In this document: positions 18,436 through 27,546 of the stretch, one piece after another | Numbering within the stretch: the first letter of the stretch is position 1 | How the letters are laid out: each line of letters starts with the position of its first letter | Assembly: GCF_018614095.1 (NCBI RefSeq) | Contig: NZ_JAGGOY010000145.1 | Span: forward strand, 1 to 64,000 | DNA: 64,000 bases | Source: Streptomyces sp. ISL-87 | GTDB lineage: Bacteria > Actinomycetota > Actinomycetes > Streptomycetales > Streptomycetaceae | Direction: 5' to 3' | Position numbers and translations under genes: made by a program | The notes under the pieces: generated by a model | Told to the model about the DNA's origin: nothing | Seen by the model: only the letters and a program-made list of their open reading frames with translations | The model's database searches: none

Positions 18436-19257
18436 TCAGCTCTCGTACAGGCGTTCCAGGACCACCGCGATGCCGTCCGACTCGTTCGAAAGGGTGACTT
18501 CGTCGGCGACGGCCACCAGTTCCCGGTGGGCGTTCGCCATCGCCACGCCGTGCGCCGCCCACGCGAACATGGGGACGTCGTTGGGCATGTCCCCGAACGC
18601 GATCGTCGACGCCGCCGAGACCCCCAGGACGGCCGCCGCCCGCGCCAGCCCGCTCGCCTTGTCGATGCCCGGCGGCTGGAGCTCCACCGTGTGTTCCCCG
18701 GCCATGGTGACGTTCACCAGGTGCCCGACCACCCCCCGCGCGACCCGGGTCAGTTCGTCGTCGTCCAGCTCCGGGTGCTGGAGCAGCACCTTGTTGATCG
18801 GCGCGGCCCACAGATCGGCCCGCCGCCGCACCCGGACCGTCGGCAGGTGCGGGTGCCACATCCGGTAGCCCGGCCCTATCAGCATCTCCGCGTCCACGCC
18901 CTCCTGGTTGACCGCCGCGTACACCTCGCCGATCTCCGCCTCGATCTTCCCCAGCGCCACCTCCGCCAGCTCCCGGTCCATGCCCACGGAGTGCAGCAGG
19001 CGCCCGGCCGCCGCGTCGTACACCTGCGCGCCCTGCCCGCACACCGCGAGCCCCGTGTAGCCGAGGTCGTCCAGGACATGCCGTACCTGCGGAACCGGCC
19101 GGCCGGTGACGATGATGTGCTGGGCGCCGGCGGCGCGCGCCGTCGCGAGCGCCGCGTACGAGCGGGCCGAGACGGTGTCTCCGGCGCGCAGCAGAGTCCC
19201 GTCCAGGTCAGTGGCGATCAAGGCGAAGGGGAGGGCCGAAAGCGGGGCGGAAGTCAC
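18436..19257 (-). CDS. HAD-superfamily phosphatase, Cof type
   Basis: A 273-residue hydrolase. Motif I is DLDGTLL at about residue 17, motif II ends IIVTGR, and motif III/IV is FGDMPNDVPMF. The Cof-type C2 cap lies between. Such enzymes dephosphorylate small phospho-sugars or cofactors such as FMN, pyridoxal phosphate or thiamine pyrophosphate precursors; the substrate is not visible. The GTG start at 19257 is preferred because the motif I strand begins about 15 residues later. It is divergent from fahA. Confidence 0.9.
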   Translation of the reverse strand: MTSAPLSALPFALIATDLDGTLLRAGDTVSARSYAALATARAAGAQHIIVTGRPVPQVRHVLDDLGYTGLAVCGQGAQVYDAAAGRLLHSVGMDRELAEVALGKIEAEIGEVYAAVNQEGVDAEMLIGPGYRMWHPHLPTVRVRRRADLWAAPINKVLLQHPELDDDELTRVARGVVGHLVNVTMAGEHTVELQPPGIDKASGLARAAAVLGVSAASTIAFGDMPNDVPMFAWAAHGVAMANAHRELVAVADEVTLSNESDGIAVVLERLYES

Positions 19258-19331
19258 GGCGCAAGGATACGGACCCCTTTGGACAAGTCCTACAAATAGA
19301 GCCCGAATCCGGCCTCCCGCGGGCCCCACCA

Positions 19332-19346
19332 GCCACGTAACGTGGC
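19332..19346. promoter_or_regulatory. palindrome upstream of fahA
   Basis: GCCACGT-A-ACGTGGC is a perfect 7-bp dyad centred 59 bp before the fahA start, in the divergent promoter region shared with the HAD gene. This is a good position for a repressor site. Confidence 0.5.
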
Positions 19347-19397
19347 AACCAGTCCCCGGGACACCCCCGGGCCGCATCGAAAGCGAGGCAGTACCCC

Positions 19398-20621
19398 ATG
19401 CCCCAGCAGAGCCCCCTCGATGTTCCCGAGGGCGACCCGTTCGGGCCGCACAACCTCCCCTACGGCGTGTTCTCCACACCGGAGGACCCGCGCCACCGGA
19501 TCGGTGTGCGGATCGGCGGGTACGTGCTCGACGCCGGGGCGGCCGCGGCCGCGCTCGGGTCCCCGTACGCCGGACTGCTCGGGCAGCCCTCGCTGAACCC
19601 CCTGCTCGCCGCCGGCCGCACCGCCTGGCGGGACGTGCGCCGCGCACTGACCGCCTGGGTCACCGACCCCGGCCACCGGGGGACCGTCGAGCCGCACCTC
19701 ACGCCCCTCGACGCCGTCACCCTGCACCTCCCGTACGAGGTCGCCGACTACGTCGACTTCTACGCGAGCGAGCACCACGCCACCAACGTCGGCAAGATGT
19801 TCCGGCCCGACGGGGACGCGCTCACCCCCAACTGGAAGCACCTGCCCATCGGTTACCACGGCCGCTCCGGCACCGTCGTGGTGTCCGGCACCGACGTCGT
19901 ACGCCCCTCCGGGCAGCGCAAGGCCCCCACCGACCCGGCGCCGGTCTTCGGCCCGTCCGTGAAGCTCGACATCGAGGCCGAGGTCGGCTTCGTCGTCGGC
20001 GCCCCCTCCGAGCTGGGCCGACCGGTGGGCCTGGGTGAGTTCGAGGACCACGTCTTCGGCCTGTTCCTGCTCAACGACTGGTCCGCGCGGGACATCCAGG
20101 CCTGGGAGTACGTGCCGCTCGGCCCCTTCCTCGGCAAGTCCTTCGCCACCTCCGTCTCCGCCTGGGTCACCCCGCTGGAGGCCCTGGACGCGGCCCGCGT
20201 CGCCCCGCCCGCCCGGGACTTCCCGCTCCTGCCGTACCTCGACGATGCCGGCGCCGAGACGCCCGGCGGCTTCGACCTGCACATCAGCGTCTCCATCAAC
20301 GGGCAGGAGGTGGCCCGGCCGCCGTTCGCGTCGATGTACTGGACCGCCGCCCAGCAGCTGGCCCACATGACGGTCAACGGCGCGTCCCTCCGTACCGGCG
20401 ACGTGTTCGGCTCCGGCACCGTCAGCGGCCCGGAGGTCGGCCAGCGCGGTTCCCTCCTGGAGCTGACCTGGAACGGCCGCGACGCCATCGAGCTCGCCGA
20501 CGGCAAGCGCACCTTCCTGGAGGACGGCGACACGGTCACCATGACCGCCTGGGCCCCCGGCGCCGACGGCGCCCGCGTGGGCCTCGGCGAGGTCACCGGC
20601 CGCATTGTGGGATCCCGCTAA
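19398..20621 (+). CDS. fahA: fumarylacetoacetase
   Basis: A 407-residue enzyme of the last step of tyrosine and homogentisate breakdown, cleaving fumarylacetoacetate to fumarate and acetoacetate. It has the FAH N-terminal SH3-like domain, then the catalytic domain with DFYASEHHATNVGKMFRP, IGYHGRSGTV, EAEVGFVVG and NDWSARDIQAWEYVPLGPF. Length is standard for the family. No homogentisate dioxygenase or maleylacetoacetate isomerase lies beside it, so the pathway genes are dispersed. A palindrome at 19332 may be its operator. Confidence 0.95.
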   Translation: MPQQSPLDVPEGDPFGPHNLPYGVFSTPEDPRHRIGVRIGGYVLDAGAAAAALGSPYAGLLGQPSLNPLLAAGRTAWRDVRRALTAWVTDPGHRGTVEPHLTPLDAVTLHLPYEVADYVDFYASEHHATNVGKMFRPDGDALTPNWKHLPIGYHGRSGTVVVSGTDVVRPSGQRKAPTDPAPVFGPSVKLDIEAEVGFVVGAPSELGRPVGLGEFEDHVFGLFLLNDWSARDIQAWEYVPLGPFLGKSFATSVSAWVTPLEALDAARVAPPARDFPLLPYLDDAGAETPGGFDLHISVSINGQEVARPPFASMYWTAAQQLAHMTVNGASLRTGDVFGSGTVSGPEVGQRGSLLELTWNGRDAIELADGKRTFLEDGDTVTMTAWAPGADGARVGLGEVTGRIVGSR

Positions 20622-20650
20622 TCCTGCCCCTTGGGACGGCCGGCTCCGGC

Positions 20651-20730
20651 GGGGCCGGGGCCGAGGACCGGGACGGGGCCGAGGACCGGGACGGGGACGA
20701 GGACGAGGACGAGGACGAGGACGGGGCCGG
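20651..20730 (+). repeat. GC-rich microsatellite (GAGGAC / GGGACG hexamers)
   Basis: Runs of CCGAGGACCGGGACGGGG followed by (ACGAGG)n. It sits between fahA and the Uma2 remnant and has no gene of its own. Confidence 0.8.
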
Positions 20731-20894
20731 AAGCCCCGTCCGCCCCGTCGCCCGTGGAGCCCGCCCACGTGGCGGCCCTGGAGGCCCGAGGTGATGCTGC
20801 TCGCATGCCTCCTCGTACCGCCAAGCTCGCCGGCCGGCCCGGGCGCCCTCGGCTGCCCCCACTGCCTGCCCGGCACCCACCCGCCCGCCGGCCC

Positions 20895-21146
20895 GTGGTC
20901 TCCCCGGAGTCGGTCGAGCGCGACCGGGAGACGAAACCCGTCACATACGCCCGCGCCAAGATCCCGCACTTCTGGCGGGTGGATAACAAGGAGGGACGGG
21001 CCGTGGTCTACGTCTACGAACTCGACCCGGCCACCAAGGCGTACGTGGCCACCGGCATCTTCCACGACCGCCTGAAGGTCTCCGTCCCCTTCCCCATCGA
21101 CCTCGACCTCACAGAGATCACGCCCAAACGCCGCGGCGCGGAGTAG
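20895..21146 (+). pseudogene. C-terminal remnant of a Uma2-family (DUF820) endonuclease-like protein
   Basis: The last 83 codons read as the C-terminal third of a Streptomyces Uma2 protein: SPESVERDRETKPVTYARAK, IPHFWRV, VVYVYELDP, then TGIFHDRLKVSVPFPIDLDL. Everything upstream that should hold the PD-(D/E)XK strand and first acidic residues is replaced by low-complexity Arg/Pro/Gly coding and a hexamer repeat. No sensible start precedes it. It is therefore read as a decayed gene, though a short product from GTG 20895 cannot be excluded. Confidence 0.75.
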
Positions 21147-21159
21147 GACGGCAGACGAG

Positions 21160-21194
21160 TCAGGCCCGGCCCCCCGAAGGGAGCCGGGCCCTGA
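21160..21194. terminator. terminator of the nuoA-N operon
   Basis: TCAGG-CCCGGC pairs with GCCGGGCCCTGA (one bulged base) just beyond the nuoN stop. It also serves the converging Uma2 remnant. Confidence 0.7.
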
Positions 21195-21211
21195 CACGTA
21201 CCCAGTGACGG

Positions 21212-22867
21212 CTACCGCACGAACGTACTCGCCTGCCCCGCCAGGTCCAGGAAGTACTGCGGCGCCACACCCAGCACCAGCGTGACCGCAACGCCCACCG
21301 CGATGGTGGTCATCGTCAGCGGCGACGGCACGGCCACCGTCGGGCCGTCGGCCTTCGGCTCGCTGAAGAACATCAGCACGATCACCCGGATGTAGAAGAA
21401 CGCGGCGATCGCGGACGAGATCACACCGACCACGACCAGCGCACCGGCCCCGCCCTCCGCCGCCGCCTTGAACACGGCGAACTTTCCGGCGAAGCCGGAC
21501 GTCAGCGGGATGCCGGCGAAGGCCAGCAGGAACACCGCGAAGACTGCCGCCGTCAGCGGCGAACGCCGTCCCAGTCCGGCCCACTTGGACAGGTGCGTGG
21601 CCTCCCCGCCCGCGTCGCGCACCAGCGTGACCACCGCGAAGGCGCCGATCGTCACGAACGAGTACGCGCCCAGGTAGAAGAGGACGGACTTGACGCCCTC
21701 CGCCGAGGTGGCGATCACACCGGCCAGGATGAACCCCGCGTGCGCGATCGAGGAGTAGGCCAGCAGCCGCTTCACATCCGTCTGGGTCACGGCGATCACC
21801 GCGCCCGCCAGCATGGTCACGATCGCCACGGCCCACATCACCGGCCGCCAGTCCCAGCGCAGCCCCGGCAGGACCACGTACAGCAGACGCAGGAGGGCGC
21901 CGAAGGCGGCCACCTTCGTCGCCGCCGCCATGAAGCCCGTCACCGGGGTCGGCGCACCCTGGTAGACGTCCGGGGTCCACATGTGGAAGGGGACCGCGCC
22001 GACCTTGAACAGCAGGCCCATCAGGATCAGCGCGCCGCCGATCAGCAGCAGCGCGTCGTTGCCCATGGTGTCGGCCAGCGCCGGGTCGATCTGCTGGACC
22101 GTGCCGTTCACCACGTCCGCGATCACCGCGTACGAGACGGAGCCGGCGTACCCGTAGACCAGCGCGATGCCGAAGAGGAGGAACGCGGAGGAGAACGCGC
22201 CCAGCAGGAAGTACTTGACCGCGGCCTCCTGCGACATCAGCCGCTGGCGGCGGGCGACGGCGCAGAGCAGGTACAGCGGGAGGGAGAAGACCTCCAGGGC
22301 CACGAACAGCGTCAGCAGGTCGTTCGCCGCCGGGAAGATCAGCATCCCGGAGATCGCGAACAGCGCCAGCGGGAAGACCTCGGTGGTGGTGAAGCCCGCC
22401 TTGACGGCGGCCTTCTCGCTCTCGCTGCCCGGTACGGAGGCCGCCTGGGCGGCGAACGAGTCCACCCGGTTGCCGTGCGCGGCCGGGTCGAGGCGCCGCT
22501 CGGCGAAGGTGAAGACCGCGACGATCGAGGCCAGCAGGATGGTGCCCTGGAGGAACAGCGCCGGGCCGTCCACGGCGATGGCGCCCATCGCCGCGATGTG
22601 CGCCTTGCTGCTCCCGTACCCGCCGGCCGCGAGGCCGACGACCGCCGCGAAGGCCGAGGCCAGCGCGGCGACTGCCAGGAACACCTGGACGTAGTACCGG
22701 GCCTTGCGCGGTACGAAGGCCTCCACGAGGACGCCCAGGACGGCCGCGCCCACCACGATCAGCGTGGGTGCGAGCTGCCCGTACTCGATGTGCGGGGCCG
22801 GGATCCGGTCCACCGGATCGGCGGCCGCCAGTGTCAACAGGCCCTGGGCAGCAGTCAATGTGCTCAC
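21212..22867 (-). CDS. nuoN: NADH-quinone oxidoreductase subunit N
   Basis: A 551-residue antiporter-like membrane subunit of complex I with about 14 transmembrane helices. The proton-channel signature is seen in FKVGAVPFHMWTPDVYQGAP and the Lys-bearing helix in DVKRLLAYSSIAHAGF. The GTG start overlaps the nuoM stop (GTGA). It is the last gene of the operon, ending 18 bp before a hairpin. The soluble loop around residues 125-160 (RLDPAAHGNRVDSFAAQAAS) is longer than in E. coli, which I recall as typical for actinobacteria. Confidence 0.97.
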   Translation of the reverse strand: MSTLTAAQGLLTLAAADPVDRIPAPHIEYGQLAPTLIVVGAAVLGVLVEAFVPRKARYYVQVFLAVAALASAFAAVVGLAAGGYGSSKAHIAAMGAIAVDGPALFLQGTILLASIVAVFTFAERRLDPAAHGNRVDSFAAQAASVPGSESEKAAVKAGFTTTEVFPLALFAISGMLIFPAANDLLTLFVALEVFSLPLYLLCAVARRQRLMSQEAAVKYFLLGAFSSAFLLFGIALVYGYAGSVSYAVIADVVNGTVQQIDPALADTMGNDALLLIGGALILMGLLFKVGAVPFHMWTPDVYQGAPTPVTGFMAAATKVAAFGALLRLLYVVLPGLRWDWRPVMWAVAIVTMLAGAVIAVTQTDVKRLLAYSSIAHAGFILAGVIATSAEGVKSVLFYLGAYSFVTIGAFAVVTLVRDAGGEATHLSKWAGLGRRSPLTAAVFAVFLLAFAGIPLTSGFAGKFAVFKAAAEGGAGALVVVGVISSAIAAFFYIRVIVLMFFSEPKADGPTVAVPSPLTMTTIAVGVAVTLVLGVAPQYFLDLAGQASTFVR

Positions 22868-24492
22868 TTCGCCGCCTCCCCATTCTTGGCGGGCACGGCC
22901 TCGACAGCCACCTCGGGCTTCGGGTCCGTCCGCTTCACGTCGGACATGGTGTGCTGCACCGCCGGGTTGACGATCTCGGTCAGCGGCTTGGGGTAGATAC
23001 CCAGCCCGATCAGCAGCGCGATCAGCGGGGCGACCACCAGCACCTCCCGCAGGCGCAGGTCCGGCATCGCGCGGACCTCCTCCTTCACGGGGCCGGTCAT
23101 GGTGCGCTGGTAGAGCACCAGGGTGTAGAGCGCGGCCAGCACGATGCCGAAGGTGGCGATGACGCCGGCCACCGGATACCGGGCGAACGTGCCGACCAGG
23201 ACCAGGAATTCACTGACGAAGGGCGCGAGGCCCGGCAGTGACAGGGTGGCGAGGCCGCCGATCAGGAAGGTGCCGGCCAGGACCGGGGCCACCTTCTGCA
23301 CGCCGCCGTAGTCGGCGATGAGCCGCGAGCCGCGCCGGGAGATCAGGAAGCCGGCGACCAGCATCAGCGCCGCCGTCGACAGCCCGTGGTTGACCATGTA
23401 GAGGGTCGCGCCCGACTGGCCCTGGGAGGTCATCGCGAAGATGCCCAGGATGATGAAGCCGAAGTGCGAGATCGAGGCGTAGGCGACCAGCCGCTTGATG
23501 TCCCGCTGCCCGACCGCGAGCAGCGCGCCGTAGACGATGCTGATCAGGGCCAGGACCAGGATCACCGGCGTGGCCCACTTGCTGGCCTCCGGGAACAGCC
23601 CCAGGCAGAAGCGGAGCATCGCGAAGGTGCCGACCTTGTCGACCACCGCGGTGATCAGTACGGCGACCGGTGCGGTGGCCTCGCCCATCGCGTTCGGCAG
23701 CCAGGTGTGCAGCGGCCACAGCGGGGCCTTCACCGCGAAGGCGAAGAAGAAGCCGAGGAAGAGGAGACGCTCGGTGTTGGTCGCCATGTCGAGCGTGCCC
23801 GCGGCGCGGGCGGCGGTGATCTCCTGGAGCGAGAAGCTCCCGGCGACCACGTACAGCCCGATGACCGCGGCCAGCATGATCAGGCCGCCCGCCAGGTTGT
23901 AGAGGAGGAACTTGACCGCCGCGTACGAGCGCTGCGCGGCCGCGTTCTCGTCCGGCCCGCCCGCCGCGTCAGCGGCAGATCGGGAGGAAGTGGCGCGGTC
24001 CCCGAAGCCGCCGATGAGGAAGTACATCGGGATGAGCATGGCTTCGAAGAAGATGTAGAAGAGGAAGACGTCGGTGGCCTCGAAGGAGATGACCACCATC
24101 GCCTCGACCAGCAGGATCAGGGCGAAGAAGCCCTGCGTCGGCCGCCAGCGCTGACTCTTGTTCTCCAGCGGGTCCGCGTCGTGCCAGCCGGCCAGAATGA
24201 TGAACGGCATCAGAACGGCGGTGAGCGCGATGAGCGCCACCCCGATGCCGTCGACTCCGAGTTCGTACCGGACGCCGAAGTCGGCGATCCAGGCGTGGGA
24301 TTCGGTGAGCTGGTAGCGGCCGCCACCGGGCTCGAAACGGACCGCGACGAGCACGGCCAGGGCCAGTGTCGCCAGCGAGAAGAGCAGGGCGAGCCACTTG
24401 GCGGCGGTCCTGCGGGCGGCCGGTACGGCCGCCGTCAGGACCGCGCCGGCCGCGGGGACCGCGGCCGTCACCGTCAGAAGCGGGAAACTCAT
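22864..24492 (-). CDS. nuoM: NADH-quinone oxidoreductase subunit M
   Basis: A 542-residue antiporter-like membrane subunit that pumps protons. Typical motifs include FFEAMLIPMYFLIG with its channel Glu, KAPLWPLHTWLPNAMGEATA and KRLVAYASISHFGF. A hydrophilic insert (residues 165-185, TSSRSAADAAGGPDENAAAQ) precedes the helix that carries AAVKFLLYN. The ATG lies one base after the nuoL stop, and the stop overlaps the nuoN start. Confidence 0.97.
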   Translation of the reverse strand: MSFPLLTVTAAVPAAGAVLTAAVPAARRTAAKWLALLFSLATLALAVLVAVRFEPGGGRYQLTESHAWIADFGVRYELGVDGIGVALIALTAVLMPFIILAGWHDADPLENKSQRWRPTQGFFALILLVEAMVVISFEATDVFLFYIFFEAMLIPMYFLIGGFGDRATSSRSAADAAGGPDENAAAQRSYAAVKFLLYNLAGGLIMLAAVIGLYVVAGSFSLQEITAARAAGTLDMATNTERLLFLGFFFAFAVKAPLWPLHTWLPNAMGEATAPVAVLITAVVDKVGTFAMLRFCLGLFPEASKWATPVILVLALISIVYGALLAVGQRDIKRLVAYASISHFGFIILGIFAMTSQGQSGATLYMVNHGLSTAALMLVAGFLISRRGSRLIADYGGVQKVAPVLAGTFLIGGLATLSLPGLAPFVSEFLVLVGTFARYPVAGVIATFGIVLAALYTLVLYQRTMTGPVKEEVRAMPDLRLREVLVVAPLIALLIGLGIYPKPLTEIVNPAVQHTMSDVKRTDPKPEVAVEAVPAKNGEAAK

Positions 24493-24493
24493 C

Positions 24494-26434
24494 TCACACC
24501 GCCCTCATCAGCAGGGTCGCGGCGATCAGGATCGCCGTGCCCCCGAACATCGAGACCGCGTAGCTGCGGGCGTAGCCGTTCTGCAGCTTGCGCAGCCGGC
24601 CCGACAGTCCGCCGACCGAGGCGGCCGTCCCGTTGACCACCCCGTCGACCAGGCTGTGGTCGACGTACACGAGCGAGCGGGTCAGGTGCTCCCCGCCGCG
24701 CACCAGCACGACGTGGTTGAAGTCGTCCTGGAGCAGGTCCCGCCGGGCCGCCCGGGTGAGGAGCGAGCCGCGCGGGGCGACCACCGGGACGGGCTTGCGG
24801 CCGTACTGCATGTACGCGATGCCCACGCCGATGAGCATGACCACGACCGTCGAGGCGGTGATGGCCCCGGCGCCGATGGGCGGGTGGCCGTGCTCGAACG
24901 AGGTGACCGGTTCCAGCCACTTCACGAACACCTCGTTGAGGCTGAGGAGCCCGCCGGCGAAGACCGACCCGAAGGCCAGCACGATCATCGGGATCGTCAT
25001 GGACTTCGAGGACTCGTGCGGGTGCGGCATCTCCCCGGGGTGCGCCTCGGCGCCGGGCTCGACGCTGGGCGTCTTGTCCGGGTCGGGGGCCGGCTGCCAG
25101 CGCTTCTCACCGAAGAAGGTGAGGACCATGACCCTGGTCATGTAGTACGCCGTGATGCCCGCGCCCAGCAGGGTGACCGCGCCGAGGATCCAGCCCTCGG
25201 TGCCGCCCTTGGCGAAGGCCGCCTCGATGATCTTGTCCTTGGACCAGAAGCCCGACAGGCCCGGGAAGCCGATGATGGCGAGGTAGCCGAGGCCGAAGGT
25301 CACGAAGGTGACCGGCATGTACTTGCGCAGACCGCCGTAGCGCCGCATGTCCACCTCGTCGTTCATCCCGTGCATCACGGAACCCGCGCCGAGGAAGAGG
25401 CCGGCCTTGAAGAAGCCGTGCGTCACCAGGTGCATGATCGCGAAGGCGTACCCGATGGGGCCGAGGCCCGCCGCCAGGATCATGTAGCCGATCTGGGACA
25501 TCGTGGAGCCCGCGAGGGCCTTCTTGATGTCGTCCTTCGCACAACCGACGATCGCACCGAAGAGGAGCGTCACCGCGCCGACCGCGACCACCGCGGTCTG
25601 CGCGTCCGGCGCGGCGTTGAAGATCGCCCCGGACCGGGTGATGAGGTACACGCCGGCGGTGACCATGGTGGCCGCGTGGATCAGGGCCGAGACCGGGGTC
25701 GGGCCCTCCATCGCGTCACCGAGCCAGGACTGGAGCGGTACCTGGGCCGACTTACCGCACGCGGCCAGCAGCAGCATCAGGCCGATGGCCGTCAGCTTGC
25801 CCTCGGAGGTCTCCCCCACCGCGCCGAGCACCGGCCCGAAGGTGAAGGTCCCGAAGGTGGTGAACATCAGCATGATGGCGATCGACAGGCCCATGTCGCC
25901 GACCCGGTTGACCAGGAAGGCCTTCTTCGCGGCGGTGGCCGCGCTGGGCTTGTGCTGCCAGAACCCGATGAGCAGGTACGAGGCCAGGCCCACGCCCTCC
26001 CACCCGACGTACAGCAGCAGGTAGTTGTCCGCGACGACCAGCAGCAGCATCGCCGCGAGGAACAGGTTCAGGTAGCCGAAGAAGCGGCGGCGGCGCTCGT
26101 CGTGCTCCATGTACCCGATCGAGTACACGTGGATGAGCGTGCCCACCCCGGTGATGAGCAGGACGAAGGTCATCGACAGCTGGTCGAGCTGGAAGGCGAT
26201 GTCGGCCTGGAATCCCTCCACCGAAATCCAGCTGAACAGCCGCTGGTGGAGGGCTCGGTCCTCGGCGCCGCGCCCCAGCATGTCCGCGAACAGGGCCGCG
26301 CCGATGCCGAAGGAGGCGGCGGCGAGCAGGGTGCCGAGCCAGTGGCCGGCCTTGTCGAGGCGCCGGCCGCCGCACAGCAGCACCGCCGCTCCGAGCAGGG
26401 GGGCCGCTACCAGCAGCGCAATCAGATTCTCCAC
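24494..26434 (-). CDS. nuoL: NADH-quinone oxidoreductase subunit L
   Basis: A 646-residue distal antiporter-like membrane subunit with the long C-terminal lateral helix. Signatures are WEGVGLASYLLIGFW, KSAQVPLQSWLGDAMEGPTP and DDIKKALAGSTMSQIGYM. The lateral arm is recognised after about residue 520 by a hydrophobic stretch, then a charged region and a final hydrophobic anchor (AVSMFGGTAILIAATLLMRA). The GTG start is 12 bases after the nuoK stop. Confidence 0.97.
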   Translation of the reverse strand: MENLIALLVAAPLLGAAVLLCGGRRLDKAGHWLGTLLAAASFGIGAALFADMLGRGAEDRALHQRLFSWISVEGFQADIAFQLDQLSMTFVLLITGVGTLIHVYSIGYMEHDERRRRFFGYLNLFLAAMLLLVVADNYLLLYVGWEGVGLASYLLIGFWQHKPSAATAAKKAFLVNRVGDMGLSIAIMLMFTTFGTFTFGPVLGAVGETSEGKLTAIGLMLLLAACGKSAQVPLQSWLGDAMEGPTPVSALIHAATMVTAGVYLITRSGAIFNAAPDAQTAVVAVGAVTLLFGAIVGCAKDDIKKALAGSTMSQIGYMILAAGLGPIGYAFAIMHLVTHGFFKAGLFLGAGSVMHGMNDEVDMRRYGGLRKYMPVTFVTFGLGYLAIIGFPGLSGFWSKDKIIEAAFAKGGTEGWILGAVTLLGAGITAYYMTRVMVLTFFGEKRWQPAPDPDKTPSVEPGAEAHPGEMPHPHESSKSMTIPMIVLAFGSVFAGGLLSLNEVFVKWLEPVTSFEHGHPPIGAGAITASTVVVMLIGVGIAYMQYGRKPVPVVAPRGSLLTRAARRDLLQDDFNHVVLVRGGEHLTRSLVYVDHSLVDGVVNGTAASVGGLSGRLRKLQNGYARSYAVSMFGGTAILIAATLLMRAV

Positions 26435-26446
26435 TGTGAGCGCCCC

Positions 26447-26746
26447 TTACAGCTTCATCAGGCTGGCGTCGTCGACCGAGGCCGAGTGGCGGGTACGGAA
26501 CAGCGACACGATGATCGCGAGGCCCACCACGACCTCCGCGGCGGCGACGACCATCGTGAAGAACGCGATGATCTGACCGTCGAGGTTGCCGTGCATCCGG
26601 GAGAAGGTGACGAAGGCGAGGTTGCAGGCGTTGAGCATCAGCTCGACGCACATGAACAGCACGATCGCGTTCCGCCGGATAAGCACTCCGGACGCCCCGA
26701 TGGTGAACAGCAGGGCGGCCAGGTACAGGTAGTTGACCGGATTCAC
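26447..26746 (-). CDS. nuoK: NADH-quinone oxidoreductase subunit K
   Basis: A 99-residue, three-helix membrane subunit. The conserved Glu in helix 2 is within VLFMCVELMLNACNLAFV, and the second in MVVAAAEVVVGLAI. The GTG start overlaps the nuoJ stop by 4 bp. Length is standard. Confidence 0.97.
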   Translation of the reverse strand: MNPVNYLYLAALLFTIGASGVLIRRNAIVLFMCVELMLNACNLAFVTFSRMHGNLDGQIIAFFTMVVAAAEVVVGLAIIVSLFRTRHSASVDDASLMKL

Positions 26747-27546
26747 TTCGAGGCCTCCTCACGGCCGAGGCGCTCCGCCGACCGCTGCTCCAGCGCCTTC
26801 AGGTCGTCCAGCGCCTCGCTGGAGACGTCCCGGATCTGGCCGCGGGAGCGCAGCGTCTTGCTGACGGTCAGCTCGGACGGGGTGCCGTCCGGCAGCAGGC
26901 CGGCGACGTCCACCGCGTTGTGCCGGGCGTAGACACCGGGGGCGGGCAGCGGCGGGAGCTGGACGCCCTCGCGTACGCGCCGCTCGGCGAGCTCGCGCTG
27001 GGTGGCGGCCCGCTCGGTGCGCTCGCGGTGGGTGAGCACCATCGCGCCGACGGCCGCGGTGATCAGCAGCGCGCCGGTGATCTCGAAGGCGAACACGTAC
27101 TTGGTGAAGATCAGCTCCGCCAGGCCCTCCACGTGGCCGCCGGAGTTAACCCGGCCGAGCCCGTTGAAGTGGGTGAGCCCCGCGTTGCCGATGCCGGCGA
27201 TCAGCAGGGTGCCGAAGCCGAGCGCGCACAGCACGGCCAGCCAGCGCTGGCCCTTGAGCGTCTCCTTGAGCGAGTCCGCGGCGGTGACGCCGACGAGCAT
27301 GACCACGAAGAGGAAGAGCATCATGATCGCGCCGGTGTAGACGATGATCTGGACGACGCCCAGGAAGTACGCCCCGTTGGCGAGGTAGAAGACCGCCAGG
27401 ACGATCATCGTCCCGGCCAGGCACAGGGCGCTGTGGACGGCCTTCTTCATCAGGATGGTGCACAGCGCGCCGATCACGGCGACCGTGCCGAGTACCCAGA
27501 ACTGGACGGCCTCCGCCGTGGAGGCGGCCGCGGCGAGCGTGCTCAC
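26743..27546 (-). CDS. nuoJ: NADH-quinone oxidoreductase subunit J
   Basis: A 267-residue membrane subunit with five helices in the first 170 residues, including the pi-bulge helix region VVQIIVYTGAIMMLFLFVVM. The C-terminal 95 residues are a hydrophilic cytoplasmic tail rich in Arg and Glu (THRERTERAATQRELAERRV), absent from E. coli NuoJ but usual in actinobacteria. The GTG at 27546 overlaps the nuoI stop. Longer frames upstream are shadows of nuoI. Confidence 0.95.
   Translation of the reverse strand: MSTLAAAASTAEAVQFWVLGTVAVIGALCTILMKKAVHSALCLAGTMIVLAVFYLANGAYFLGVVQIIVYTGAIMMLFLFVVMLVGVTAADSLKETLKGQRWLAVLCALGFGTLLIAGIGNAGLTHFNGLGRVNSGGHVEGLAELIFTKYVFAFEITGALLITAAVGAMVLTHRERTERAATQRELAERRVREGVQLPPLPAPGVYARHNAVDVAGLLPDGTPSELTVSKTLRSRGQIRDVSSEALDDLKALEQRSAERLGREEASK

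Noticed and set aside
19290..22883. A 1197-codon open frame on the minus strand
   Set aside because: It is antisense to fahA and runs in a different frame through nuoN. Its translation is Gly/Arg-rich and matches no family; nuoN and fahA explain the DNA fully.
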